Positions 27,072 through 36,858 of a DNA stretch of 64,000 nucleotides are shown here, one piece after another. The number at the start of each line of letters is the position of its first letter. Within the stretch, counting starts at the first letter, position 1. Origin of the DNA: an uncultured Bacteroidia bacterium (GTDB taxonomy: Bacteria > Bacteroidota > Bacteroidia > Bacteroidales > Prolixibacteraceae); the NCBI GenBank assembly GCA_903923905.1, contig CAIXZH010000116.1:1-64000 (forward strand). The letters are read 5' to 3'. The notes beneath the pieces were generated by a model that was given only the letters and a program-made list of their open reading frames with translations, was not told the origin of the DNA and did not search any database. Position numbers and translations under genes: made by a program.

Positions 27072-28520
27072 TTACATATTTTCCACACCGAAAAATAAAC
27101 AAATGAGTATTTCGAGGCTGGTTACCACCTCGGCAGAGGATGCCCCCTCCTTCATATAATAGGGGTACCATTTGAGCTTCGCCTCTTTCTTTGAAGAAGG
27201 ATTCCCGGCTTTAGTATCTTCTTCTGAGCCGGCACCTGTAGTTGCAGAAGTATTTATTTTTTTGAGGGACCGGTTACTTTCCGGATTGCAATTATAGAAT
27301 AGCATGGTTGTCAACGTGTGGCTATCAGAATTAAGTTCTATTAGTCCTGTTATAGCATTGAATTCGGCTGTAAAAGGGATATTATTTAGTATTCCAACAA
27401 CCCGGTGAATAACCCCAGTACCTGATGAACTTTCGATAAAAGATCCGCTTGTCAGATTGAACTTCTCATTGGGCCGGTCTGAAGGAAGAGCCTTAGATAT
27501 TCTTTGATAAGAAAAGCCACCAACACTGGTCGAATCATTGAATAATTGAACTTCCAAAGGGCTTATAATCCGGCTTTGCACTTCATCGGAATTGGTCGCA
27601 GACGTTTTTTCCTCTGTCCATTTCATATGAATAAGGAGCCTTTTCCCGCCTGGAAGTTGAATCACTCCTCTTTTTCTCCCTTTTTCTTTAACGGTATAAT
27701 CCATTCCAACACCTGTTGCATCAGTGAACATTTTGGCCAGCATTGGTTTTAAGGATATTTGATCAGTTGCGACATCCAGCTTATTTTTATAGTTGAACTT
27801 CATAACCGTGTCTTTATCACTGACCAGCAGGGATGAAGAATTATCTAAACTGGGCCAGGCTCCATTGGTTTTCAAAACGTAACGTATTGATTTGGGAAAC
27901 CACAATCGAATTTCCTTCTCCTGCTCCTCTCTGTTGGGGCCAATAGCTATGGTCATTGCTCCGGTATACTCACTTTCCATGCTGATGGTCTCCCTGATCA
28001 ACCCAATGAATATTCTTTGGAAATCCCTTGATGAAAACTGCTGCTGGGAAGCTGGAATATCATTAGAATATATAATATTATGTTTGACCTCTTTTTCAAG
28101 AATTATTTTTCCTTCTTTTCGGATAAGGGTCTTTATAGACCAAATGAGACCATAACCTGTCGTTTCCCTTGTGAGAAAGGAGAAAATATGTACATTATAA
28201 CCATTGGGGGATGAAGGTCCTGCCAGATCTTCCTTCGGCTTTCCAAAACCCTTAATATTCCGGTAGTCAATATTATCCGGAAAATTAATGTTGCTGAACC
28301 TAAACTGATGGATAAGATCTGCTTTAATTTGGGTATTAATCGAATCGCGAACCTCAGGATTTAGGAAATAATTGGGGAAATTGGATTCCTCAAGCCATCG
28401 GATAGTATGTTTAAAAGTAACTACACTGGCATCCTGACCATATGTCGTATTGAATGAAACCATCACTATTAAAAGGTTTAAAAGCAAATGGAATTTCCTG
28501 ATTTCAGTTGTCTTGCTCAT
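27072..28520 (-). CDS. Secreted protein of unknown function
   Basis: A 482-residue protein with a signal peptide ending near NTTYGQ. The mature part is mixed alpha/beta with several long strands (TGAMTIAIGPNREE, RKRGVIQLPGGKRLLIHMKW), and a serine- and threonine-rich, charged segment lies near residues 425-450. The last 30 residues include a short hydrophobic run (LEILICLFFG). I recognise no domain. It precedes the nuclease gene in the same direction and follows the beta-helix lipoprotein gene after 263 bp. Confidence 0.6.
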   Translation of the reverse strand: MSKTTEIRKFHLLLNLLIVMVSFNTTYGQDASVVTFKHTIRWLEESNFPNYFLNPEVRDSINTQIKADLIHQFRFSNINFPDNIDYRNIKGFGKPKEDLAGPSSPNGYNVHIFSFLTRETTGYGLIWSIKTLIRKEGKIILEKEVKHNIIYSNDIPASQQQFSSRDFQRIFIGLIRETISMESEYTGAMTIAIGPNREEQEKEIRLWFPKSIRYVLKTNGAWPSLDNSSSLLVSDKDTVMKFNYKNKLDVATDQISLKPMLAKMFTDATGVGMDYTVKEKGRKRGVIQLPGGKRLLIHMKWTEEKTSATNSDEVQSRIISPLEVQLFNDSTSVGGFSYQRISKALPSDRPNEKFNLTSGSFIESSSGTGVIHRVVGILNNIPFTAEFNAITGLIELNSDSHTLTTMLFYNCNPESNRSLKKINTSATTGAGSEEDTKAGNPSSKKEAKLKWYPYYMKEGASSAEVVTSLEILICLFFGVENM

Positions 28521-28783
28521 AGGAATTATGATTTATGGGCAGAATTAGTAATTGAATTTCTGATAATTAAACCAAATGTATTTTGCAATTCAAATAATAA
28601 AGAGAAAAATAAATATACAAAAAATAATTGAATTTTTAGGAAATTGGGTTGTCTTACCAGAATCGGAACAGAAATAAAAGTTGGAGAACTGAAATTATTA
28701 AGGCCAGTCGCCAAAAGCAGTAGCTGAATCTGATTCTGTCAGAAGGTTAAAGGTTTTATTTACAGTTTAATTAGCTAAAACAC

Positions 28784-30202
28784 CTACTTTTCAATCCGTT
28801 CAAATGCACCAAGGTCGGGACCTGCATCACTTATACGGCTTACATTTTTTACGTCGACTGGATATATTTTTGCATAATCCATTCTTCCATAATCTTTGGC
28901 AATGGATAAGGTATCCAATTCAAAATTACCGGTATAAGGACTTATAAACCGTGGATTCACATTTCGGATGATTTCTGTAAAACTGCCTGGATTTGTGAGT
29001 TTAAAGGTGTCGGCGATTTGAATAAGACTTCTGTCGAAAAGGTAGTTTGTCTCCCCTTTGGTATCCATTGAGAGCAGTAATTCATTGATACGGTTGCCGG
29101 TGATGATGCAATTTCCAAAAAATGCCTGGCTTAAATCCCCCACATACCGGATGCCGCTGTTGGTGTCAACCAGGTAATTGGAGATTACTAAAGTTTCAGT
29201 GGTTCTTACACCTGACGATAAATCATTATAATAATTTGCAAAAGTACTATGGTAGAATTGATAATCACCTCCAAGTAAAAGGGCAGTACAATAGTACCTT
29301 ACATTTGAAATAACACAGTTATATGCTATGATTTTAGATTTCATAGCCCAAATTCCAGACCAGCTCATGTTTTCAATGAGGGTATTTGAAAGTTCCAGAG
29401 AGGCAAATCCGCTGTGTTCAATTGTCCCGACCTGTAACCCGGTATTGGCATTTTTGATTTTTGCAAAGTTGATGATATCATTATGACTTCCTGAACAGAG
29501 GATGATCCCATTCCATTGGTCAGGTACTTCGCTGTAAGCTGGCTCAAGACGATCCCCCTTGAATTCTACGGGTTCCTCAAAGGTGCCGTCCACGATTAAG
29601 GTTCCTTTGACCATCAATCCTGCATTCTTGTGGAAATATACGGATGTCCCGGCCTCAATAGTCAGTGTTCGACCAGAGTCAACTGTAGCTTCATTATAAA
29701 CCAGATACGGGCGATCATTGGTCCAAACACTATTTTTTGAAATATTGGAGTTTATCATTACAAAATCTTGCCCCCAGGCCATCAACCGCACTTTTTGCTC
29801 CACGCTATTTACCCTGAAAATAATTGAATCTTCGGCAATCAGCGGACCACTCTTTCCAGTTTTCCCCAATGTTGCTTCGATGAAAATGAAGATACTATCC
29901 TGAGGTGGTATTTGGACATTGTATGTTTCATTCGATGCTTCACCATTTACATTCAAACGAAAACCATTCTGATTTCCTCCGGCCAGAATAACCGATGAAA
30001 TGACAACAGTTTCATTGGTTTGGTTTGTGACCCGAAGATTCTTTGTCGGGGAGCCAATTGAAGTGAAAAGGGTATCAAATGTAATAAAGGTGGATGAAAA
30101 ATGGAGTGCTGACTCTGAGGAAGTTCCCATTTTCTCTTTTTGACAGGCGCAAAAGAAAATTAAAACTGTGAAGAAGGTCAATATTTCGGATAAACACTTC
30201 AT
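28784..30202 (-). CDS. Lipoprotein with right-handed beta-helix repeats
   Basis: A 472-residue surface or periplasmic lipoprotein. The N-terminus has a lipobox (FFCAC) after a hydrophobic segment. Residues about 35-150 form a beta-sandwich-like region (NLRVTNQTNETVVISSVILAGG), similar to choice-of-anchor or ASH-type domains. Residues about 170-400 show parallel beta-helix repeats (GTSVYFHKNAGLMVKGTLIVDGT, DQWNGIILCSGSHNDIINFAKIKNA). Such proteins often bind or cleave polysaccharides. No catalytic residues are evident. It lies 99 bp downstream of the symporter gene. Confidence 0.72.
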   Translation of the reverse strand: MKCLSEILTFFTVLIFFCACQKEKMGTSSESALHFSSTFITFDTLFTSIGSPTKNLRVTNQTNETVVISSVILAGGNQNGFRLNVNGEASNETYNVQIPPQDSIFIFIEATLGKTGKSGPLIAEDSIIFRVNSVEQKVRLMAWGQDFVMINSNISKNSVWTNDRPYLVYNEATVDSGRTLTIEAGTSVYFHKNAGLMVKGTLIVDGTFEEPVEFKGDRLEPAYSEVPDQWNGIILCSGSHNDIINFAKIKNANTGLQVGTIEHSGFASLELSNTLIENMSWSGIWAMKSKIIAYNCVISNVRYYCTALLLGGDYQFYHSTFANYYNDLSSGVRTTETLVISNYLVDTNSGIRYVGDLSQAFFGNCIITGNRINELLLSMDTKGETNYLFDRSLIQIADTFKLTNPGSFTEIIRNVNPRFISPYTGNFELDTLSIAKDYGRMDYAKIYPVDVKNVSRISDAGPDLGAFERIEK

Positions 30203-30301
30203 CCTGGAATGTTAGTTGATTACCTTGGTCCTGTTTTAAAAACAAATACTCTTCGGTACATTTCAAAGATACTACATAATTGGCGAAATCCTTAACTTTT
30301 T

Positions 30302-31750
30302 TTAACTATTGTGCTGTTTTTTTTGAATAAATAATAATCCAAGAAAAGTTATCCCGCCATTAATTATAATCAATTCAAAACCAATTTTATAGCCATTAAT
30401 TAACTGAGCCGAGAATAGATCGATAAACCAGGCAATGAAAGGCGAACAAAGTGCAACAAGGGGTACCCACCGGTCTTTAACCTGTTTTTTTGTGAGCAAA
30501 CCGAATGAAAACAGTCCAAGTAAGGGTCCATAAGTATACCCTGCAGCCTTAAAAACGGCGACAACAACACTTTGATCATTAATAAGCCTGAAGATCATAA
30601 TTACCAAAAACAGCAAAAGCGAAAACCCGATATGGGTACGCCGCAGAAGCGTTTGTTTTCGGGTCTGTTCATGCTTGCTAATATTTAGAAAATCAACGCA
30701 AAAGGCGGTAGTTAGCGAGGTTAAGGCTGAGTCTGCGCTCGCGTAATTGGCAGCAGTGATTCCGAGAAGGAAGAAAATTCCGATCATCAGATTCATATGA
30801 TTCAGCGCCAGCATCGGAAAGAGAAAGTCCGATTTTTGCGGCAGCGGGATTCCATTGCTTTTTGCAAAAAGATAAAGCAAGACTCCCAGTAACAGGAACA
30901 TTCCAACAACCAACACAAATATGCTGCTGAAGGTGAGCATATTTTTTTGTGCCTCCTTCAAACTTTTACAGGTGAGGTTTTTCTGCATCATATCCTGATC
31001 CAGCCCAACCATTACAATGGTCACGAAGATACCGGCCAAAAATTGTTTGAAAAAGTATTTACTTGATTTTATATCCCATTCGAAAATCCGGGAATAAGGA
31101 TGCGCATATATTTTTTGCATTGTTTCACCTGCTGACCATCCGAAACTTGAAAAGATATAGTAGATCGTCATAATCACTGCTGCCAGCAGGAATATGGTCT
31201 GCAGCGAATCGGTCCAGATAATGGTTTTTACACCCCCTTTATAGGTATAGACCCAAATCAGGAAGATGCTGATCAACACGGTGACGGCGAATGGAATTCC
31301 AAGTGCATCGAATAGAGCAAGTTGTAAAACCTCTGCAACCAGATACATCCTAAAAGCAGCTCCTACCGTTCTTGAGAGGAGAAAGAAAAATGAACCTGAT
31401 TTATAGGCATAAAATCCGAATCGTTGTTCGAGATAAGTGTAAATGGAGACCAGATTAAGTTTGTAATAGACTGGGAGAAGCACCAGGGCAACTATCCAGA
31501 ACCCTACCAGATTTCCCATAATGAACTGAAAATAGGTACTGGCCGAATTTCCCACTTCACCTGGAACTGAGATGAAGGTCACCCCTGAGATGGTTGTCCC
31601 AATCATCCCAAAGGCGACAACAAACCAGGGGGATTTCCGGTTTGCAGTGAAAAATGTTTCGGTTGTGGCAGATTTGCCCGTTAAGTGGGCAATAAGGATC
31701 AGCATCAGGAAATATCCACCGAGAAGGAAAGCGACTAATACCGGATTCAT
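30302..31750 (-). CDS. Sodium:solute symporter (SSS family)
   Basis: An inner-membrane Na+-coupled transporter of 482 residues with about thirteen membrane segments. Family features include FFTANRKSPWFVVAFGMIGTTISGVTFISVPG, GGVKTIIWTDSLQTIFLL and the sodium-site region NYASADSALTSLTTAFCVDFL. The ORF track starts at 31873, but its first 41 residues are polar and overlap the upstream gene. The ATG at 31750 (MNPVLVAFLLGG) gives a normal SSS N-terminus and removes the overlap. The adjacent NamZ-like gene suggests it imports MurNAc or a muropeptide sugar, as proposed for SSS transporters in MurNAc-salvaging Bacteroidota. Confidence 0.9.
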   Translation of the reverse strand: MNPVLVAFLLGGYFLMLILIAHLTGKSATTETFFTANRKSPWFVVAFGMIGTTISGVTFISVPGEVGNSASTYFQFIMGNLVGFWIVALVLLPVYYKLNLVSIYTYLEQRFGFYAYKSGSFFFLLSRTVGAAFRMYLVAEVLQLALFDALGIPFAVTVLISIFLIWVYTYKGGVKTIIWTDSLQTIFLLAAVIMTIYYIFSSFGWSAGETMQKIYAHPYSRIFEWDIKSSKYFFKQFLAGIFVTIVMVGLDQDMMQKNLTCKSLKEAQKNMLTFSSIFVLVVGMFLLLGVLLYLFAKSNGIPLPQKSDFLFPMLALNHMNLMIGIFFLLGITAANYASADSALTSLTTAFCVDFLNISKHEQTRKQTLLRRTHIGFSLLLFLVIMIFRLINDQSVVVAVFKAAGYTYGPLLGLFSFGLLTKKQVKDRWVPLVALCSPFIAWFIDLFSAQLINGYKIGFELIIINGGITFLGLLFIQKKQHNS

Positions 31751-31817
31751 AATTCTATCATTTGTATTTTTATTATCCTCCGGAATCCCGGATTTGCGGT
31801 GTTTACTACGTTGGTTT

Positions 31818-33044
31818 TCATTTGATGGTCCTGAAATCTGGATATAACAAATATTTCTGTCGGATTGCTCCATAAGCAGATAGCTCCTCGGACCAACTCT
31901 TCCGAATCTCAGCCTCCTCTTTCCCTTCCAGTATAAGCTTGATAACCTGGCTGTTCCCCATTAGCTTATTAAACCATTGACTGCGGGTAAGGAACTCCTG
32001 CGTGTTTTTAAATTTATGAAACCAACTGATAAAATAAGAGAGTGTAAAAGGAGGAACCTTAGGCAATTCACGCAAATCCTCGCCAAAACAGTTTTGATCT
32101 TTTTGAACCGGATCCATCTCCATTCCTTTTATACCTACCGGGGTAAACCTGAATTTACCAAAGGATGGATCAGGAAAGCCCAAAACCTGAAAAGGGAACT
32201 GAGTGCCACGTCCGATACTGACACTTGTGGCTTCAAAGAAGCAGAGTGAAGGATAGAGCCTGACGGATAAATAGTTGGGAAGATTTGGTGAAGGTTTGAC
32301 TGGTAGTTCATAAGGCATTGAGTGAGTGTAATTTGCAACCTTTATAATCTCAAGACGGGCCTGAATCCCATTGGACAACCACTTTTCGCCATTGATCATT
32401 TGCGCCAGTTCACCGATGGTGCATCCATGAACTACAGGAATCGGATCCATTCCGACAAATGAACGGAAAGCAGGTTGCAGAACCGGTCCGTCAAAATAAT
32501 CCCCGTTTGGATTTGGCCGGTCGAGGATGAGTAAAGTCTTTTGGCTCCCGGCACAAGCCTCCATAAGATAATGAAGGGTGCTGATATAGGTGTAAAATCT
32601 GCATCCTACATCCTGAATGTCAAATATTACAAGGTCTATATCTTCAAGTTGTCCGGCGGTGGGTTTGTGATTATTACCGAACAGAGAGACAATTGGAATG
32701 CCTGTGGCAGGATCTTTTGAGTTGCCGATCAGTTCGCCGGCGCCAGCCTCACCGCGAAACCCATGTTCCGGAGCGAAGATTCGTTTAATAGAAACATGTT
32801 TGCTTAATAAATAATCAACAAGATGTTGATCGCCAACCCGGGAAGTTTGGTTTACTACCAGTGCCAGATTTTTCCCTTTCAGTTTGGGAAGATATAGTTC
32901 TGGCTGATCGGCACCTGGAGTGATTTTTTCAGGTCTGCCATTTGTAATCAGACTAAAACCAAGCATCACCAAAACAAATGCCAAATGAATCAACCGATTG
33001 CAAAAACTGACTCCAATAACTGATTTCATAGGATATATTCTCAT
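31818..33044 (-). CDS. namZ: Exo-beta-N-acetylmuramidase NamZ-like (DUF1343, GH171)
   Basis: A secreted 408-residue protein. NamZ enzymes release MurNAc from the non-reducing end of peptidoglycan fragments. A signal peptide ends near LITNG. Conserved DUF1343 stretches include LALVVNQTSRVG, IKRIFAPEHGFRGEAGAGE, IVSLFGNNHKPT, VIFDIQDVGCRFYTYISTLHYLMEAC, LILDRPNPNG and PVVHGCTIGELAQMINGE. The start may be codon 1 or codon 6. The gene lies 67 bp upstream of the symporter and is divergent from the NagZ-AmiE-like fusion, the same functional set as the Bacillus subtilis amiE-nagZ-namZ genes. Confidence 0.87.
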   Translation of the reverse strand: MRIYPMKSVIGVSFCNRLIHLAFVLVMLGFSLITNGRPEKITPGADQPELYLPKLKGKNLALVVNQTSRVGDQHLVDYLLSKHVSIKRIFAPEHGFRGEAGAGELIGNSKDPATGIPIVSLFGNNHKPTAGQLEDIDLVIFDIQDVGCRFYTYISTLHYLMEACAGSQKTLLILDRPNPNGDYFDGPVLQPAFRSFVGMDPIPVVHGCTIGELAQMINGEKWLSNGIQARLEIIKVANYTHSMPYELPVKPSPNLPNYLSVRLYPSLCFFEATSVSIGRGTQFPFQVLGFPDPSFGKFRFTPVGIKGMEMDPVQKDQNCFGEDLRELPKVPPFTLSYFISWFHKFKNTQEFLTRSQWFNKLMGNSQVIKLILEGKEEAEIRKSWSEELSAYGAIRQKYLLYPDFRTIK

Positions 33045-33077
33045 GATCGTGATAACTGAACAGGATTTGTTTTACTG

Positions 33078-33085
33078 CGAAAGTA
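33078..33085 (-). promoter_or_regulatory. Candidate namZ -7 element
   Basis: TACTTTCG on the minus strand, 34 nt before the namZ start, differs from TAnnTTTG at one position. The -33 region (TTTA) is weak. Confidence 0.3.
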
Positions 33086-33168
33086 TTGATATGATTTAAT
33101 AAATCGGGAACTTTGAACTTCTTTTTTGATTAAAAGCAGAGAAGGGTTTCCATTTGTCAGGTTTTGTC

Positions 33169-33176
33169 TATTTTTG
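33169..33176 (+). promoter_or_regulatory. Candidate -7 element for the NagZ-AmiE-like gene
   Basis: TATTTTTG fits TAnnTTTG. It would give a long leader of about 135 nt containing the palindrome at 33237-33248. Confidence 0.35.
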
Positions 33177-33236
33177 GGCAAATTCATACGTAAAAAATGA
33201 TGCGGTTAATTGGTATGGAAACCTGCATTTTCGGGA

Positions 33237-33248
33237 AAACGATCGTTT
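33237..33248. promoter_or_regulatory. Palindromic operator candidate in the cell-wall salvage region
   Basis: AAACGATCGTTT is a perfect 12-bp palindrome in the divergent namZ/nagZ-type intergenic region, between the plus-strand -7 candidate and the start codon. It may bind a regulator of muropeptide salvage; no regulator gene lies beside it. Confidence 0.3.
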
Positions 33249-33316
33249 CTCCGCACTGCTTTGCGATTCAGATCCAAAAATCATAATCGTATGAATATTT
33301 TAACGATAAAATAACT

Positions 33317-36271
33317 ATGCTTAAACATAATATATCCATATTTTTTACTCTGTTAAGTCTTTTATTATCTGCACAGCCTGAGGTTCGTCCCCCTTTTTTA
33401 GTCTACCAAACAGACCAATGGGTTGACTCTGTTTTTAAATCGCTTTCGGTTGATGAGAAGATTGGACAACTAATTATGGTTCCTGCCTATTCTAAAAAAG
33501 GGATTAAGCACAGGACGCGTTTAATCAAAATGGTCAGGGAAAATGAAATTGGGGGCATCATTTCGATGCAGGGTGGACCGATGCGACATGTTAATATGGT
33601 TAATCAGCTCCAGGGGGTATCAAAAATTCCATTGCTGGTAGCTATTGATGCAGAATATGGGTTGTCCATGCGCCTTGACAGCACCATTAGATATCCTTAT
33701 GGATTTACACTCGGAGCCATCGATAATGACACATTGATTTTTGATTTGGGAGCCGATCTGGGAAGACAATGCAAAAGGCTTGGAATCCATGTCAATTTCG
33801 CACCCGTTGCAGATGTAAACAGCAATCCCCTCAATCCGGTGATTGGCTTCAGATCCTACGGGGATAATCCTGAGAAAGTCTTTCAAAAGGCTCTCCATTT
33901 TGGTTTGGGACTTCAGTCTGAACAGGTGCTGGCAACCCTCAAGCACTTCCCCGGACACGGTGATGCGCAAAAAGATTCTCATTACACACTCCCTTTAATA
34001 GGACACACCAGGGCTCAGCTTGATTCAATTGAACTTTATCCATTTCGTAAAGCTATTAAATCAGGCATCGGGGGTGTGATGACGGGATTTTTAAATGTAC
34101 CGGCGCTTGATAGTAGTGGAACGGCAGCAACTCTTTCAAAATCAATTATTAAGGATTTGCTGATTCGCGATTTAGGATTTAGGGGACTTGTGGTGACCGA
34201 TGCCATGAATATGGAAGGGGCTGTTGATCAGGATAATCCGTCTGATATTAACAGTTCGGAAGTGAAAGCTCTACTTGCCGGAAATGATTTACTCGAATTT
34301 GTGGTCAATCCTGCTAAAGTTATCGGGGAAGTCAAAAAAGCAATTTCAGATGGAGAGATTCCAATGGAGGAGATTGACCGGAAATGCCGGAAAATTCTGA
34401 TGCTAAAAAGGTGGGCAGGGCTCAATCGATATGTACCAATAAAATCTGAGGGACTGTATGCCGATTTGAATCAATCGGCCTATCGCATGACCTTACGAAA
34501 TGTTGCTCAGCAATCCCTGACAGTTCTTCAGAACGCCAACGCGTTGTTACCAATACGTCGTCTCGATACCTTAAAAATCGCAACGCTAAGTATTGGTCGC
34601 GGAAATGTTACCCCATTCCAACATTCCCTGGAGCGTTATACCCGTATGGACCATTTTTCGATTTCAAAGGAGGCTGAACCCGCAGCAGTTAGAAAGCTTA
34701 TGGCTCAGCTAAAGAGTTATAACCTGGTGATTGCTGAGCTGGATAATCTGGGTAATTTTGTGTCGTCGGATTTTCGGATTACTGAAATTCAGCAGAAAGT
34801 TACAGAGCAGGTAGCGACTTTCAAAAACTCAGTTTTTGTCCTTTTTGGCAATCCCTATGTCCTGAATTACCTCGAGGGTATTGAAAAAGCCAGTGGGTTA
34901 GTGGTCGCCTATCAGGAGAGCTCTGATTCTCAGGATCTGGCCGGACAACTCCTTTTTGGAGCTTTCTCTGCAGAAGGGAAACTTCCCGTTACTGTAAGCA
35001 ACGCTTATCATTCAGGATATGGCCTCCCAACCATTTCGCTTGATCGTTTTAAGTATACCCTTCCCGAAGAGCTTGGAATCGATTCGACCTATCTAAAAAA
35101 AAAAATTGACTCACTGGTAAATGTAGGTTTGTCGGCAAAGGCCTTTCCGGGATGTGCGGTATTCATTGCCAAAAATGGGAAGGTGATTCTAAATGAAGCC
35201 TATGGCAACCAGACCTACAGTAACGAAAGACCTTTGCACCAGGATGATCTGTTTGATTTTGCCTCCCTGACCAAAATCCTGGCTCCTATACCTGCATTAA
35301 TGCGGTTAAATGATCAAAAGAAATTCAATGTTAAAAAGAAGATGAGCGAGTACTGGTCTGACTGGAAAGGTTCCAATAAAAAGGATATTCTGGTTGAAGA
35401 TGTCCTTTCGCACCAGGCACGGCTCAAAACGGGAATTCCTTTCTGGCTGAGGACCGTTGATTCTCAAGGTAATTTTAAACCTGAATATTGTTCTAAAGAT
35501 TCAACAGCACAATTTGGACTTAGGGTATGTAAAGGTCTGTTTATATTGGATAGTTTTCCGGATTCTGTGTATGCTGCCATTCGTAAGTCACCACTTTTAA
35601 AGCGAAAGCGGTTTGTTTATTCTGATCTTGGGTTTATTATTTTTCCAAAAATCATAGCCTCTATAGTTCACCAGGATTATGAAACGTATGTTAAAACTAA
35701 TTTTTATGATCTGCTGGGTGCTAATTCATTAACTTACAGGCCATATCTGTATCAGCCAATTGATAAAATAGTTCCGACCGAAAACGACGATGTATTCAGG
35801 AAAGAGCAACTGCAAGGATTTGTCCACGATGAGAGTGCTGCGGTTTTGGGAGGAATCTCCGGCAATGCCGGTTTGTTCGGTACAATCAATGATGCAGCCA
35901 AAATGATGCAGATGTATCTGAATTATGGGTGGTATGGCGGCTATCGCTATTTGTCGGAAGCGACTATGAAAGAGTGGACAACCCGTCATTTTGAAAAACA
36001 GCATAACCGGCGGGGTTTTGGTTTCGACAAGCCTGGTCCGGGCAATAATCTGAGTAGCGGTGAACATTCCTACCCTGCCCCTTTATGTAGTGATGTCAGC
36101 TTTGGTCATACCGGCTTTACAGGAACCTATGCGTGGGCAGACCCGGGAACGGGAATACTCTTTCTTTTCTTTTCGAACCGGATTTACCCATCACGCAATA
36201 ATCACCTGCTTAATCAGCTAAACCTTCGGGAGTCGATACAACAAGCGGCTTATCAAATCCTGAAAAACTAA
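33317..36271 (+). CDS. Fused GH3 beta-N-acetylglucosaminidase (NagZ-like) and AmiE-type serine hydrolase
   Basis: A secreted 984-residue fusion. Residues about 30-400 are a NagZ-type GH3 barrel with the loop motif KHFPGHGDAQKDSH (near 208), carrying the catalytic histidine, and the nucleophile aspartate in VVTDAMNMEGA (near 295). A second alpha/beta domain follows to about 590. Residues 605-984 are a class C beta-lactamase/esterase-fold hydrolase with SLTK (SxxK near 649), YSD (near 765) and HTG in GHTGFTGTY (near 929). In Bacillus subtilis AmiE, a beta-lactamase-fold protein, removes the peptide from MurNAc, and NagZ removes GlcNAc. Here both are in one chain, next to the NamZ-like muramidase. 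The signal peptide ends near LLSAQ. Confidence 0.9.
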   Translation: MLKHNISIFFTLLSLLLSAQPEVRPPFLVYQTDQWVDSVFKSLSVDEKIGQLIMVPAYSKKGIKHRTRLIKMVRENEIGGIISMQGGPMRHVNMVNQLQGVSKIPLLVAIDAEYGLSMRLDSTIRYPYGFTLGAIDNDTLIFDLGADLGRQCKRLGIHVNFAPVADVNSNPLNPVIGFRSYGDNPEKVFQKALHFGLGLQSEQVLATLKHFPGHGDAQKDSHYTLPLIGHTRAQLDSIELYPFRKAIKSGIGGVMTGFLNVPALDSSGTAATLSKSIIKDLLIRDLGFRGLVVTDAMNMEGAVDQDNPSDINSSEVKALLAGNDLLEFVVNPAKVIGEVKKAISDGEIPMEEIDRKCRKILMLKRWAGLNRYVPIKSEGLYADLNQSAYRMTLRNVAQQSLTVLQNANALLPIRRLDTLKIATLSIGRGNVTPFQHSLERYTRMDHFSISKEAEPAAVRKLMAQLKSYNLVIAELDNLGNFVSSDFRITEIQQKVTEQVATFKNSVFVLFGNPYVLNYLEGIEKASGLVVAYQESSDSQDLAGQLLFGAFSAEGKLPVTVSNAYHSGYGLPTISLDRFKYTLPEELGIDSTYLKKKIDSLVNVGLSAKAFPGCAVFIAKNGKVILNEAYGNQTYSNERPLHQDDLFDFASLTKILAPIPALMRLNDQKKFNVKKKMSEYWSDWKGSNKKDILVEDVLSHQARLKTGIPFWLRTVDSQGNFKPEYCSKDSTAQFGLRVCKGLFILDSFPDSVYAAIRKSPLLKRKRFVYSDLGFIIFPKIIASIVHQDYETYVKTNFYDLLGANSLTYRPYLYQPIDKIVPTENDDVFRKEQLQGFVHDESAAVLGGISGNAGLFGTINDAAKMMQMYLNYGWYGGYRYLSEATMKEWTTRHFEKQHNRRGFGFDKPGPGNNLSSGEHSYPAPLCSDVSFGHTGFTGTYAWADPGTGILFLFFSNRIYPSRNNHLLNQLNLRESIQQAAYQILKN

Positions 36272-36546
36272 AATTCTTTCCATGGGTATCAGAACTGTTG
36301 TATAACACATTTCGCCGTTTACACCTTTGGTATTTCTGTAATATCTTTAATAGTTTGAATTACAACTGATTATTTAGGTGAATGAATCCTTCAATTGTTA
36401 ATAATTCTAAATTTGGGATTTCAGGCTGAAAAGATATTACATTAAGGTTACATTATTGGATATTTAGTATTAATTTTCGGCGTGTACAAATCGAATCAGG
36501 TTACTTATATTGACTATTCATTATTAACTTTTTAAAACTTTTCGCT
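36272..36546. other. Intergenic, nothing clear
   Basis: This 275-bp AT-rich gap shows no ORF and no strong hairpin. It must contain the promoter of the small HTH gene, but no convincing TAnnTTTG pair was found. Confidence 0.3.
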
Positions 36547-36795
36547 ATGACTCAAAAAATTACCTTCAATGAGCTTCGGGATATCAAGGATCATTTGCCT
36601 CACGGTTCGATGCAACGGATTGCTCAGGAGCTTGGGATGGAAGTTGAAACCGTGAGGAATTATTTTGGTGGAACGCATTATGATAAAGGTACCAGTGTTG
36701 GTATGCATATCGAACAGGGGCCTCAGGGAGGAATTATTCTGCTCGACGACACGACTATCTTAGAAAAGGCTCAGGAAATTCTTGGAGGAAAATAA
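36547..36795 (+). CDS. Small helix-turn-helix DNA-binding protein
   Basis: An 82-residue protein. Residues about 17-40 (HGSMQRIAQELGMEVETVRNYFGG) read as a helix-turn-helix, followed by a short glycine-rich beta region (VGMHIEQGPQGGIILLDDTTI) and a C-terminal helix. Similar small proteins are widespread in Bacteroidota as I recall, without a known role. It is monocistronic and ends at a good terminator. Confidence 0.75.
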   Translation: MTQKITFNELRDIKDHLPHGSMQRIAQELGMEVETVRNYFGGTHYDKGTSVGMHIEQGPQGGIILLDDTTILEKAQEILGGK

Positions 36796-36819
36796 TTTAA
36801 ATAATTCGATACATCTTTT

Positions 36820-36847
36820 AACTGCCTCAGATTTGGGGCAGTTTTTG
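36820..36847 (+). terminator. Rho-independent terminator
   Basis: AACTGCC and GGCAGTT form the stem (extended by G-U pairs), followed by T5, 25 bp past the small HTH gene. Confidence 0.8.
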
Positions 36848-36858
36848 TATCTATATAA

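Noticed and set aside
31751-31873. Extended N-terminus of the symporter in the ORF track
   Set aside because: The extra 41 residues are polar, overlap namZ by 56 bp and do not fit the SSS family, so the ATG at 31750 was used.
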